From contig JAWKRB010000021.1 of NCBI GenBank assembly GCA_041389885.1, positions 81,760 through 145,759 of the forward strand: a DNA stretch of 64,000 nucleotides, in the 5' to 3' direction. A program made the translations under genes and the position numbers. The stretch comes from JAWKRB01 sp041389885 (GTDB lineage: Bacteria; Myxococcota_A; Polyangia; Polyangiales; Ga0077539). The notes under the pieces were generated by a model. That model had not been told where the DNA came from. It ran no database searches and worked only from the letters and a program-made list of their open reading frames with translations. Positions 34,526 through 43,727 of the stretch are shown in pieces. Position 1 is the first letter of the stretch, and every line of letters begins with the position of its first letter.

Positions 34526-35062
34526 TCACTGCACCGGGCGGCCCGCGACGAGGTTCGCGATGCCCGCTTGAATCGCAGGCTGCTCCGACATCGAGAAGCC
34601 CTCGCGCTCGCGGGCGATGATGCCCTGCCGGTCGATCCACACCGAGAACGGCGCCGCGCGGCGGGTGTTGTAGACCGACACCACCTCGGTCTGCAGGTCG
34701 GTCACGATGGGGAACGTGATCCCCATCTGCCGCGCCCTCGCGCCGGCCTCGGAGACGGTGTCGGGGCCGTCCATCGAGATGCCCACCACCATCAGCCGGC
34801 CGCGGTACCGCTGAAAGAGCGCCTGATACACCGGGAGCTCTTGCAGGCAGGGCTGACACCACGTCGCCCAGAAGAGCACCACGACCGGCCGGCGCCGAAG
34901 GTGGTCGGTGAGGCGAAAGCGTCCGCTGAAGGTGCCCCCCGGCGCGCCGGGCAGGGCGAACTCCGGCGCCTCAGAGCCCACCGCCGCGAAGCTGGGCGGC
35001 GCGGTGAGCATGATCGTGGGGATGAGCAGGGTCATCGCGGAGAAGGTTCGTCGGTTCATCAC
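34526..35062 (-). CDS. TlpA-family thioredoxin-like protein
   Basis: This 178-residue exported protein has a signal peptide (LLIPTIMLTAPPSFA) and a TlpA/ResA-like redoxin domain. That domain includes LTDHLRRRPVVVLFWATWCQPC with the Cys pair at residues 69 and 72, LPVYQALFQRYRGRLMVVGISMDG and the cis-Pro region RRAAPFSVWIDRQG. It likely works as a periplasmic thiol reductant or cytochrome c maturation factor. Its start is one of two adjacent ATG codons. It is divergent from a Cys-rich lipoprotein gene. Confidence 0.88.
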   Translation of the reverse strand: MMNRRTFSAMTLLIPTIMLTAPPSFAAVGSEAPEFALPGAPGGTFSGRFRLTDHLRRRPVVVLFWATWCQPCLQELPVYQALFQRYRGRLMVVGISMDGPDTVSEAGARARQMGITFPIVTDLQTEVVSVYNTRRAAPFSVWIDRQGIIAREREGFSMSEQPAIQAGIANLVAGRPVQ

Positions 35063-35162
35063 GGCGAGCGATGATACCGCCGTTCAGGCCAAAAGATTCA
35101 TCGGCCCTCGCGCTTCGCGAAGGTTGCGGCGAACGCCAAACTGGGATAGTGCCCGCACGGTG

Positions 35163-36215
35163 ATGGCTTTGTCCTCTCGCCTTGCTTTTGGCTTCGCCCT
35201 GGGCGCGTCGCTCCTCGGCGCGTGCTCCTCCACCACGGGCACCGACGCGGGCGCCCCCGCCGATGTCGTGACCGCGGCCGACGTGCAGACCGCCGTCGAC
35301 GTCGCCGCCGACACCGGGCCCGTCGACGCCGGCCCGCCGCCGCGCACCAACCAGCCCATCTACGCGCCCTGCGTGAACGACGGCGAGTGCGAGTCGGGCC
35401 TGACCTGCCGCACCGAGGCCGAGAGCGGCATCTCCGGCGGGCAGTGCAACCGCGAGTGCACCCGCGACGACGACTGCGTCTACCTGGGCGAGGCCCCCGC
35501 CGACGGCTACTGCACCCCGGCGACGGCGACGAACCCCCGCCGCCTCTGCCAGCGCGTGTGCGTCAACGGCATCGACTGCGAGCGGGCGGGCTTCACCTGC
35601 CAGCTCATCTCGACGCTCACGATGCTCAGGGTGTGCATCCCGGTGTGCACCCCCGACAGCTGCGTCGACGGCACCACGTGCAACCCCGCGAGCAACCGCT
35701 GCGAGCCGACGGGCACGACGCCCACGGGCCCGGCGTTCGGCGAGGCCTGCCGCGCCCCGAACGACCCGATGGCGTCGGCCGAGAACCGCTGCCCGTCGAA
35801 CCTCTGCCTCGCGGAGAACAACTTCGACTCCAACATGCGCGCGGTGCCCAGCGGCTGGATCGGCGGGGGCATGTGCCTGAGCCGCTGCATCCTCCCGCAG
35901 GGATACAACAGCAGCACGCTCTGGCCCGAGCGCACGCTCCCCCGCGCGGGGTGCCCCGAGGGGGGCGTGTGCTTCCCCAACGGCACGCTCACCCGCGGCG
36001 ACCTGGGGCTCTGCCTCAAGGAGTGCCGCGCGAACGGGGACTGCCGGCCGGGCTACTTCTGCCGACAGACCTACTCGCTCGGCATGGGTCGCACGACGAC
36101 CTTTCAGAACGGCTACTGCGCGCCGATCAACTGCGCGGCGGCGGGCATGACCTGCCCGGCGGGGCACACATGCCGCATGTCGAGCGCGACGGCGGGCATC
36201 TGTGTCGCCAACTGA
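35163..36215 (+). CDS. Cys-rich surface lipoprotein
   Basis: ATG 35163 begins a lipoprotein signal (GASLLGAC, Cys21) followed by an Ala/Asp/Val linker (DVVTAADVQTAVDVAADTG). The mature region has more than 25 Cys in patterns such as CVNDGECESGLTC, CNRECTRDDDCVY, CVNGIDCERAGFTC, CIPVCTPDSC, CLKECRANGDC and CPAGHTC. They resemble EGF-like or Dickkopf-type disulfide modules. It is probably an outer-surface protein needing oxidative folding. It lies between two TlpA-like genes and 75 bases before the second. Confidence 0.7.
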   Translation: MALSSRLAFGFALGASLLGACSSTTGTDAGAPADVVTAADVQTAVDVAADTGPVDAGPPPRTNQPIYAPCVNDGECESGLTCRTEAESGISGGQCNRECTRDDDCVYLGEAPADGYCTPATATNPRRLCQRVCVNGIDCERAGFTCQLISTLTMLRVCIPVCTPDSCVDGTTCNPASNRCEPTGTTPTGPAFGEACRAPNDPMASAENRCPSNLCLAENNFDSNMRAVPSGWIGGGMCLSRCILPQGYNSSTLWPERTLPRAGCPEGGVCFPNGTLTRGDLGLCLKECRANGDCRPGYFCRQTYSLGMGRTTTFQNGYCAPINCAAAGMTCPAGHTCRMSSATAGICVAN

Positions 36216-36290
36216 GAATCTGTGTGAGAATGCGGCACGCGCAACCCGTGCGCGACTACTTGTGACCGTCTCGGCGTCAGGAGCGATTCG

Positions 36291-36974
36291 ATGAAGTTCA
36301 TCGCAGGTTCAATGATGGTCGCGCTTGCCATGGCAGGCTGCGGCGGATCCAACACCAGCCCCGCCGGCGCCGCTGACGCGGGCTCGGCCGACGTGGTGAC
36401 TGCGCCTGTCGACACCGGCGCGGTGGCCGAGGACGCCGGCGCGGCGCCCGAGGACTCGGGGATGGCCGCGGAGATGTACCCCGCGGGTCCCTACGGCGCG
36501 CGCATCGGCGCGCTCTTCGAGCCCTTCAGCCTCACGGCGTGCAACCGCCAGGGCGACGAGGCCACCTGGAACTTCAACCAGCCCGACTTCTTCACGTCGA
36601 ACGTGACCGTGGTGACCGTGTCGGCGATGTGGTGCGTGCCCTGCCAGGCGGAGACGCGGCAGATGCAGGCCGAGATCGTCGAGCGCTACGCGGGCATGGG
36701 CGTGCGGCTCGTGCAGGTGCTGGTGCAGGACGCGAGCTACCGCGCCATCGCGCCGAGCACCTGCAACACCTGGGTCTCTCGCTACAACCTGACCTTCCCG
36801 GTGCTCATGGACCCCACGAACGTGATGGGGATCTACTACCCGCGCGGGGCCTTCCCGGCGAACATCGTGATCGACCGCCGCGGCCGCATCCGCGCGCAGG
36901 AGTACGGCACCGAGACCGGCCTCTCGCGCATCCGCACGCACATCGAAGACGTGCTGGCGAATCCCAACGGCTGA
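36291..36974 (+). CDS. TlpA-like redoxin lipoprotein
   Basis: The 227-residue product has a lipobox (VALAMAGC, Cys17), an Ala/Asp linker and a thioredoxin fold with SAMWCVPC (Cys115 and Cys118). It continues with ETRQMQAEIVERYAGMGVRLV, LTFPVLMDPTNVMGIYYPRGAFPANIVIDRRG and a closing helix. The double Cys and following Pro are typical of TlpA/ResA. The lipid anchor places it at the membrane, facing the periplasm or outer surface. Its stop is 40 bases before the barrel gene. Confidence 0.85.
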   Translation: MKFIAGSMMVALAMAGCGGSNTSPAGAADAGSADVVTAPVDTGAVAEDAGAAPEDSGMAAEMYPAGPYGARIGALFEPFSLTACNRQGDEATWNFNQPDFFTSNVTVVTVSAMWCVPCQAETRQMQAEIVERYAGMGVRLVQVLVQDASYRAIAPSTCNTWVSRYNLTFPVLMDPTNVMGIYYPRGAFPANIVIDRRGRIRAQEYGTETGLSRIRTHIEDVLANPNG

Positions 36975-37014
36975 GCAGTCCCCTCTACCCTTCGCGCTGG
37001 GCTCCCACCAGAAC

Positions 37015-39000
37015 GTGCGTCATCCCCGCGGCATCGCCACGCTCCTCGCAAGCCTCGCGCTCTGCCCCGCGGCGGCGTCTGCGCAGGGTCTCGTGGCGCG
37101 GCTCCCGGGGCTCGGCCCGACGTCGTTCTCGTTCACGAACACGACGGTCGCGCGGTATCGCGGGCAGAACTTCGACACCAACCTCCGCGACGACAACTTC
37201 GGCTCGCTGACCGAGCGCCTCGACGCGAGCGCGCTCGCGACGCCGTGGCGGCTCTACCTCCGGGTCGACGGCTTCGTCCCGTTTCTGCACGACACCACCT
37301 GCGCGCCCAACGAGGCCGCGCTCTGCTACCTCAACTGGGACCTCCGCCCTGGAGGCACGGGGCGCGACCGGAGCCAGCGGAGCGAGGCCGACAACGTCCT
37401 CGACAGCGTGCTCCCCGAGCGGCTCTCGCTGCGGTACCAGCGGCGCGGGCTCACCCTCGAGCTCGGGGATTTCTACCAGGTCTTCGGCCGGGGCGTGGCG
37501 CTGTCGTTTCGCAAGGTCGACCCCATCGGCCTCGACACCACGCTCCGCGGCGGTCGCTTCGAGTACGAGCGGGGGCGGCTGACGATGCGGGCCTTCGGCG
37601 GGTTCTCGAACCCGCAGAACCTCGACCCGATCTCGCTGGGCACCTTCGATGACCCCCGCGACCTGCTCGTGGGCGGCGCCCTGGCCGCGCGCGTGGGGCC
37701 GAACGAAGAGGTCGAGGTGAGCGGCCACGTGGTGCGCGCGATGTTCGAGCGCATCGACGAGGGCAACCGGCAAGACGACGTCGACGTCGCGGGCTGGCGG
37801 GTGGAGGCGGCGTCGCTCTTCGGGGGAGACCTCTCGCTCTACCTCGAGGCCAACGCCCTGCGGCGCACGCAGCGCGAGGGGCGCGCGTCGATGGACCGCT
37901 CGCTGCCGCCGTCGAACGAGCGGTACGGCCGCGCGATCTTCGCCGCCGCGCAGGTGACGCTGGGGCGGTGGACCCTCCTCGCGGAGTGGAAGGACTACAC
38001 CCACTACCTCGTCGCCCCCACCGAGAGCTCGAACGTCACGCCGCGCGACGTCGGGAGGATCTACAGCACGGCGCCCTCCCTCGAGCGCGACGACCAGCGG
38101 GTGTTCACCAACGCCAACACCCGGGGCGGTCGCGTTCGACTCGACTACTCGCCGCCGGCGTCGGCGTGGATCTTCTCGCTCAACAGCGTCTTCTACGGCT
38201 GGGCCGAGACCACCGACCCCCTCGGGAACTTCCTCGACCCCTGGGACGCCGAGCACGGCTACCTCACCACGCACAGCTACCTCTCCTTTCGTCGACGCTC
38301 GCGGCCGGTGCTCACGCCGCAGGCCGGAGGGGGCGGCGGAGGCTCGCGAGCGCCGGCGCCCCAGGGCGGCGCGAACATCTCCGCGGCGGGCGTGGGCGGC
38401 GCGACGGCGACGCGGGTCGCGAGCGGCGATTTCAACCTCCTCGCGACCCTCGGGTACCGCCGCGAATTTCACGCGGGGTCGGCGTCGTCTGACGGGCGCC
38501 TCCCGCCCGCGTACGAGGCCGGAGACATCAAGCACGAGTCGCTGCAGTTCGACATCGACTACGCGTTCCCCGTGGGGGGCAACGACTCCATCGAGATCCG
38601 CCTCGACCACCGATTCGAGAGAAATTTCACCTTCGACCGCATCGAGGGGAGCGCGCCGCTCTTCGACGCCTCGCGGGGGCTGTTCAGCACCTCGCGCGGA
38701 GGCATCGCGGTGTCGTGGTCCCACGGGCTGCCGCTGGTGGTCTCGGCGAACCTCCGCTGGGACAACACCGCCCGCGCGGTGGGCGACCGCGGCTTCTTCG
38801 ACCGCGCCCTGGGCTCCAGCGAGGGCGCCCTGCTCCCCACGCTCTACCCCTCCGCCGAGGTTCGCTGGAACTTCACCGTCTCCAACTTCGTGCGGGTCTT
38901 CGGCGGGATGACCCCCGGCGGCAGGGTGTGCTCCGGCGGCGTGTGCCGAGACGTCCCGCTCTTTCAGGGCGCGGTCGCCGAGCTCGTGCTGCGCATCTGA
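37015..39000 (+). CDS. Large outer-membrane beta-barrel protein
   Basis: The 661-residue product begins at GTG 37015 with a signal peptide (LASLALCPAAASAQ) and is made of alternating strands and loops throughout (for example LRLYLRVDGFVPFLH-like, GLTLELGDFYQVFG, GRLTMRAFGGFSN, WTLLAEWKDYTHYL). It ends LFQGAVAELVLRI, a C-terminal strand with terminal hydrophobic residues. A short Gly-rich insert (about 435-460) lies in the middle. A loop Cys pair is seen near the end (VCSGGVCRD). A length of more than 600 residues suggests many strands, and it may act with the redoxin lipoproteins. No named family is recognised. Confidence 0.7.
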   Translation: MRHPRGIATLLASLALCPAAASAQGLVARLPGLGPTSFSFTNTTVARYRGQNFDTNLRDDNFGSLTERLDASALATPWRLYLRVDGFVPFLHDTTCAPNEAALCYLNWDLRPGGTGRDRSQRSEADNVLDSVLPERLSLRYQRRGLTLELGDFYQVFGRGVALSFRKVDPIGLDTTLRGGRFEYERGRLTMRAFGGFSNPQNLDPISLGTFDDPRDLLVGGALAARVGPNEEVEVSGHVVRAMFERIDEGNRQDDVDVAGWRVEAASLFGGDLSLYLEANALRRTQREGRASMDRSLPPSNERYGRAIFAAAQVTLGRWTLLAEWKDYTHYLVAPTESSNVTPRDVGRIYSTAPSLERDDQRVFTNANTRGGRVRLDYSPPASAWIFSLNSVFYGWAETTDPLGNFLDPWDAEHGYLTTHSYLSFRRRSRPVLTPQAGGGGGGSRAPAPQGGANISAAGVGGATATRVASGDFNLLATLGYRREFHAGSASSDGRLPPAYEAGDIKHESLQFDIDYAFPVGGNDSIEIRLDHRFERNFTFDRIEGSAPLFDASRGLFSTSRGGIAVSWSHGLPLVVSANLRWDNTARAVGDRGFFDRALGSSEGALLPTLYPSAEVRWNFTVSNFVRVFGGMTPGGRVCSGGVCRDVPLFQGAVAELVLRI

Positions 39001-39010
39001 CCCGCCGCGC

Positions 39011-40264
39011 TCAGGGGCGCTGCTGCGCGAGGTCTTCGGGGGCCATCCAGTAGATCGTCCCGCCCTGGTCGTCGGCGATGAAGAGCCGCCCGTCCTCGTG
39101 AAACACCACGTCGGCGACGCGCCCCTGCACCCCCTGCGACGAGGTGCCGAAGCCCGTGAGAAAATCACGCCACACGCCCGTGGGGCGGCCGCTGGCGTCG
39201 ACCTCGCTCCACACGACCTTGGTGTTGCGCCAGGTGGTAAATTCACCGTGCAGCGCGACGAAGAAGCCGCCCCGGTAGGGCGACGCCCAGCGGCCGCGCT
39301 CGAAGTCCATGCCGAAGGGCGTGTCGTGCAGCGGCCAGGTGCGCAGCTCCTCGACCACCGGCGCGCAGTCGTAGCGCACGGTTCGCCCCGGGGGCGCGCT
39401 CGCCCCGCGGCCCGCGCAGCAGGGGTAGCCGTAGTCCTCTCCGTCGCGGATCACCACGAGCTTCTCGCGCCCCATGGTGCCCGTCGACGGGTCCCAGCTG
39501 TCGTCGCTGAGCTCCGCGGCGTAGCACGTCACCCCCGCGGGGTCGCAGCGGAGATACAGCGGGTTTCGATGCCCGAACGACACCGGTCGCGGGCGGAGCT
39601 CGCCGGGCACCAGGCGGTACACCGCGCCGCCGCGCCGATCGGCCGGGCCGCCGCAGGTGTACGAGCCGTACTGCCCCACGGAGACGTAGATCGCGCCGTC
39701 GGCGGCGCGGGCGAGACCGTGCGTCCACCGCTGCGCGTTGGCGAGCCCGGTGAGGTCAGCCACCCGCTCGGCGACGCCCTCGGCGCGCCGCTGGCCGGGC
39801 GCGTAGCGCAGGCGATACACCCCGTCGTTGGTCGTGTAGTAGAGCCAGCCGTCGGAGAACACCAGGCCGTGCACGTCGGGGATCCCGCCGACGAATTCCG
39901 AGGGCGCGCCGACGCCGTCGCGGTCGTCGTCGGCGATGACCAGGATCTGCCCCGCGCCCACCGGCGCGCCGCCGGGCGTGCGCGTGGCGGGCGACGCGAC
40001 GAAGAGGTCGCCGCTGGGCGAGAAGGCCATCACGCGCGCGGCCCGCGCCGTCGCGAAGCGGCGCACGCAGAAGCCGTAGGGGTAGCCCACGCGGGCCACG
40101 TCAGGCGCCGGGAGGTCGCAGAAATAACGGGCCGCGGGGTCACGGTCGAAGCTGGCGCGCTCGGGGCGAATCACGCCGCTGTCGGTCGCGCCGTCTTCGC
40201 GCACGCACCCCGCCACGAGCATCGAGAGCAGCGCGGCGCGCGAGAGGGTCTGGGCAGCAAGCAT
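39011..40264 (-). CDS. Glucose/sorbosone-dehydrogenase-like beta-propeller lipoprotein
   Basis: The 417-residue product has a lipobox (LLSMLVAGC) after ATG 40264; ATG 40285 seven codons earlier is also possible. The mature part has six-bladed propeller repeats of the PQQ sugar-dehydrogenase kind: RVMAFSPSGDLFVASP, GLVFSDGWLYYTTNDGVYRLRY, GLARAADGAIYVSVGQYG, SFGHRNPLYLRCDP, EDYGYPCCAGRG and GVQGRVADVVFHEDGRLFIADDQGGTIYW. Extra Cys (CDPAGVTC, PCCAG) suggest disulfides. Whether it is an active PQQ enzyme or a binding protein cannot be told. It converges with the barrel gene. Confidence 0.75.
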   Translation of the reverse strand: MLAAQTLSRAALLSMLVAGCVREDGATDSGVIRPERASFDRDPAARYFCDLPAPDVARVGYPYGFCVRRFATARAARVMAFSPSGDLFVASPATRTPGGAPVGAGQILVIADDDRDGVGAPSEFVGGIPDVHGLVFSDGWLYYTTNDGVYRLRYAPGQRRAEGVAERVADLTGLANAQRWTHGLARAADGAIYVSVGQYGSYTCGGPADRRGGAVYRLVPGELRPRPVSFGHRNPLYLRCDPAGVTCYAAELSDDSWDPSTGTMGREKLVVIRDGEDYGYPCCAGRGASAPPGRTVRYDCAPVVEELRTWPLHDTPFGMDFERGRWASPYRGGFFVALHGEFTTWRNTKVVWSEVDASGRPTGVWRDFLTGFGTSSQGVQGRVADVVFHEDGRLFIADDQGGTIYWMAPEDLAQQRP

Positions 40265-40396
40265 CGCGCCGCCACTGTCGCGCATCGCCGCGGCGCGCGG
40301 CAAGTGCCACTGGTCACGAGAGCCCCACGCGCGTAGTGGCCTCGCCTCGCTGGACCGACACGGGGGAGATGAGGCAACCTGCGCGCAGGAGCAGCC

Positions 40397-41710
40397 ATGC
40401 GAAATTCTGTCTTGCGAGCCTGCGTGATCCTGCTCGCGTCCTACTCTCTCTTTGCCTGCGCGGGCGGCCGCACCACCGACGACGGCGGAGCGGGCGGCAA
40501 GAAGGATGTTCCCTTCTTCGTCGACGACTTCGTCCCAGAGCCCTCGGACGTGCCCGACATCGACGCCGCGCCCGAGCCCGGTCGCTGCGGCCAGGCCACG
40601 CAGCGCTGCTGCGGCGGCACAGCGTGCGAGCGCGGCCTCGACTGCCGCGAGGGCGCGTGCTGCTCGCTGCCCTCCGCGGCGTGCGCCGGCCCCAACGACT
40701 GCTGCGACGGGCTGAGCTGCACCGGCGGGCGCTGCTGCCAGTCGTCGGGCGGGCGCTGCGAGTCGAGCGCCGAGTGCTGCGACGGCACCGCGTGCGTCGG
40801 CGGTCAGTGCCAGGCCACGCCCACGGCCTGCGGCGGCAGCGACCAGGCGTGCTGCGCCGGCGACATCTGCCAGGCCGGCTTCACCTGCAGCAGCGGCACC
40901 TGCCGGGCCTGCGGCGGAGACACCCAGCCCTGCTGCCCCGGCGCGAGCTGCTCCGGCTCCCTCGCCTGCGTGGGCGAGGTCTGCACCACCCCCGCGCCCT
41001 GCGGGGATCGGCTCCAGATGTGCTGCACGGGCAACTCGTGCAACCCGGGGCTCACCTGCGACACTGGCTTCTGCAACCCCGCCCCCGCGGCCTGCGGCGG
41101 CGACGGGCAGATGTGCTGCGGCACCGCGTGCAACCCCGGCCTCGCGTGCAGCGCGGGCTCCTGCCGCTCGCCCATCGTGACGCCGGGCTCCGACGCGGGC
41201 TCCGGCGGGGGCAGCTGCGGCAACACCGGCGAGATCTGCTGCGGAGGCACCGCCTGCAACCCCGGCCTCGTGTGCAACGGCGGCACCTGCGCCATGGGCG
41301 CGGTGAGCTGCGGCGCCGACGGCGAGACCTGCTGCGGAGGCACCGCGTGCAACTCGGGCCTCTCGTGCACCGGCGGCGTGTGCCAGACCACCAGCGGCGG
41401 CGGAGGAGGAGGAGGCACCCCCGGCGGAGGCGGCGGAGGCACCCCGGCGCCCTGCGGCGCCATCGGCCAGCCCTGCTGCGGATCGGTCGCCTGCAACCCC
41501 GGCGGCACCTGCAACTCGGGCACGTGTGAGACCGCCAGCGGCGGCGGGGGCACCCCCGGCACCGACGGGGGCACCCCCGGCGGCGGCACGCCCGGCGGCG
41601 GCGGCGGCACGCCCCCCGGCGCCTGCGGCGGAGACGGCGAGCCCTGCTGCGGCACCTCGGCGTGCAACGCGGGCCTCTCGTGCAGCAGCGGCACCTGCCG
41701 CCGGGGATGA
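40397..41710 (+). CDS. Cys-rich lipoprotein, N-terminal part (frame breaks near 41700)
   Basis: The 437-residue open frame starts with a lipobox (LLASYSLFAC) and linker, then runs as Cys-rich units such as CCGGTACNPGLVCNGGTC and CDGLSCTGGRCC of about 30-35 residues, with a Gly-rich (GGGGGTPGG) spacer near the end. It stops at TGA 41708. Cys-rich coding continues in other frames directly afterwards (41701-41975), and the same frame resumes later, so this is probably the 5' part of one roughly 3.3-kb gene that ends at 43717. See the separate finding for the frame switches. No function is known; extracellular adhesion or a protective role is inferred. Confidence 0.6.
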   Translation: MRNSVLRACVILLASYSLFACAGGRTTDDGGAGGKKDVPFFVDDFVPEPSDVPDIDAAPEPGRCGQATQRCCGGTACERGLDCREGACCSLPSAACAGPNDCCDGLSCTGGRCCQSSGGRCESSAECCDGTACVGGQCQATPTACGGSDQACCAGDICQAGFTCSSGTCRACGGDTQPCCPGASCSGSLACVGEVCTTPAPCGDRLQMCCTGNSCNPGLTCDTGFCNPAPAACGGDGQMCCGTACNPGLACSAGSCRSPIVTPGSDAGSGGGSCGNTGEICCGGTACNPGLVCNGGTCAMGAVSCGADGETCCGGTACNSGLSCTGGVCQTTSGGGGGGGTPGGGGGGTPAPCGAIGQPCCGSVACNPGGTCNSGTCETASGGGGTPGTDGGTPGGGTPGGGGGTPPGACGGDGEPCCGTSACNAGLSCSSGTCRRG

Positions 41711-41785
41711 TGTCCTGCGGCGCCAGCGACATGCCGCTGCGTACCCGGCGCCTGCAGGCGGGCGAAACACCTGCATGTCGAACGT

Positions 41786-43717
41786 GTGCCGCGCGACGAG
41801 CACCGTCTGCGGCGCCGACGGGCAGCGCTGCTGCGACATGAACACCTGCTCCAACAGCGCGCGCTCACCTGCGTCGGCGGCCTCTGCCGCTCCTGCGGCC
41901 TGGCGGTCGTCGATGCAGCGGATCCGGCGACTGCTGCTCCAGGCTCTGCCAGTCGTCGCATTCATCGGCGGCACCACCGCTCCGCCGGGCTCTCCTGCAC
42001 GCCCGGCGGCGTGCCCGGCTGCGCGTCGGGCACCACCTGCGCCGAGGCCCACGGCTCCGACCGCTGCTGCGGCTCGAGCGGCGGCGCCTGCACGTCTGAC
42101 AGCCAGTGCTGCGGCACCCTCGCGTGCCGCAGCGGTCGCTGCGCGCAGCAGACCTCCGGCGGCTCGTGCACGGGTGACATGGACTGCATGTCTCCCCTCA
42201 CCTGCCAGGGCGGCCGCTGCCAGATGCCCGGGGTGATGTGCATCTCCGCCGGCGCCTCGTGCATGTCGGGAGGCCCGACCTGCTGCGGCTCGCTCACCTG
42301 CACGGGCTCCCCGAGCAGCCCCAGCACCGGCCGCTGCTGCAACCCCAGCGGAGGCGCGTGCACCTCGGGCGCCGACTGCTGCAACGGCGCGGCCTGCACC
42401 GGCGGTCGGTGCGCCTGCGCCGCGGCGAACAGCACCTGCACCTCGGGCGCCGACTGCTGTGGCCGCATGTCCTGCACCGGCGGTCGATGCGTGTGCCAGT
42501 CGCGCGGCGCCGCCTGCGACGGAGACACCGACTGCTGCAACGGGCTGAGCTGCATCGGCGGCTTCTGCAACTCGTGCACGCCCCGGGGCAACGTCTGCAT
42601 GGCCGGGGGCGGCTCGCCCTGCTGCAACGGCCAGTGCCGACAGATCATCAGCACCCAGCGCTGCTGCGTGCAGGTGGGCGAGGGATGCACCGGCGACCTC
42701 GACTGCTGCGGCTTCATGCTCTGCCGCAGCGGCCAGTGCGCGTGTCAGGCGCAGGGCTTCTCGTGCCAGGAGACGCAGGAGTGCTGCATGGGCCTCACCT
42801 GCCGCGACGGCGCCTGCCGCCCGCAGCAGATGGACGCCGGCACCGGCATGGACGCGAGCCTCCCCGACGTCTCGCTCCCTGACGGCGGCGGCGGGGGCGG
42901 CGGCGGCGACGGCGGCGGCGGGGGCGGCGGCGACGCCAGCGGCGGCGACGGCGGGATGTGCGTCGGGCCGGGCTTGAGCTGCACCCAGGGCGGCGCGCGC
43001 TGCTGCGGCGACTTCTCCTGCGGCGAGCAGCCGGGCGGCACCTTCTGCTGCCGCTCTGGCGGCTCGATGTGCTCGACCTCGCGCGAGTGCTGCGGCTCGA
43101 TGCTCTGCACCGGCGGGATGTGTCAGTGCCGGCGGCGTGAGGAGACCTGCTCCAACGACGGCGACTGCTGCGGCGGCGCGCGGTGCCAGCGGCCCAGCTG
43201 GGGCAGACCACCGGCGCGGGCACCTGCGCGTGCTCCTCGATGCTCGAGATGTGCACGAGCAACGAGGGCTGCTGCTCGGGCCTCGAGTGCCGCCCGGAGG
43301 GCGCTGCCTCGCCGAGGCTGCCTCGCGCCGGGCGACACCTGCAGCGGCATGTCGGGCCCCGACGCGGGCATGTGCTGCGGCGGCTACCTCTGCGAGGCGC
43401 AGCCCGGCGGGAGCATCAGCACGTGCTGCCGCTTCCCCGCGCTCACCATGACCGGCACGCCGGTGTCGTGCACCCGTCAGCTTGACTGCTGCGGGCAGAG
43501 CCTCTGCATCGACGGGGCCTGCGCGTGCCGCCGCGACGGCCAGTCGTGCCTGAACTCCCTCGAGTGCTGCGGCGCGATGCTCTGCGACCGCCCCATGGGC
43601 GCCGCGATGGGCACCTGCCGCTGCCAGGCGCGGGGTGGCTTCTGCTTCCCGGGCGGAAACGACTGCTGCGCGGGCTCCACCTGCGTCAGCGACATGACCG
43701 GCTCCACCTGCCGCTGA
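41786..43717 (+). pseudogene. Cys-rich lipoprotein, 3' part with frame switches
   Basis: This stretch continues the gene that starts at 40397. In the frame of that gene it reads clearly as Cys-rich repeats from about 41980 on (GLSCTPGGVPGCASGTTC, then CCGSSGGACTSDSQCC and CCNPSGGACTSGADCC), then a Gly/Asp-rich spacer (about 42880-42960), then more Cys units (CCGDFSCGEQPGGTFCC, CSMLEMCTSNEGCCSGLEC in a shifted frame) to the TGA at 43715. Between about 41786-41975 and 43195-43310 the Cys pattern is read only in other frames. It may be a decaying gene or show sequencing indels. The segment before 41980 in this frame should not be trusted. Confidence 0.45.
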
Positions 43718-43727
43718 CCCTCCCTCG

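Noticed and set aside
41526..42236. Separate Ala/Pro-rich protein in another frame of the Cys-rich region
   Set aside because: Most of it is an out-of-frame reading of Cys repeats; only a short middle piece is Cys-rich and belongs to the disrupted gene.
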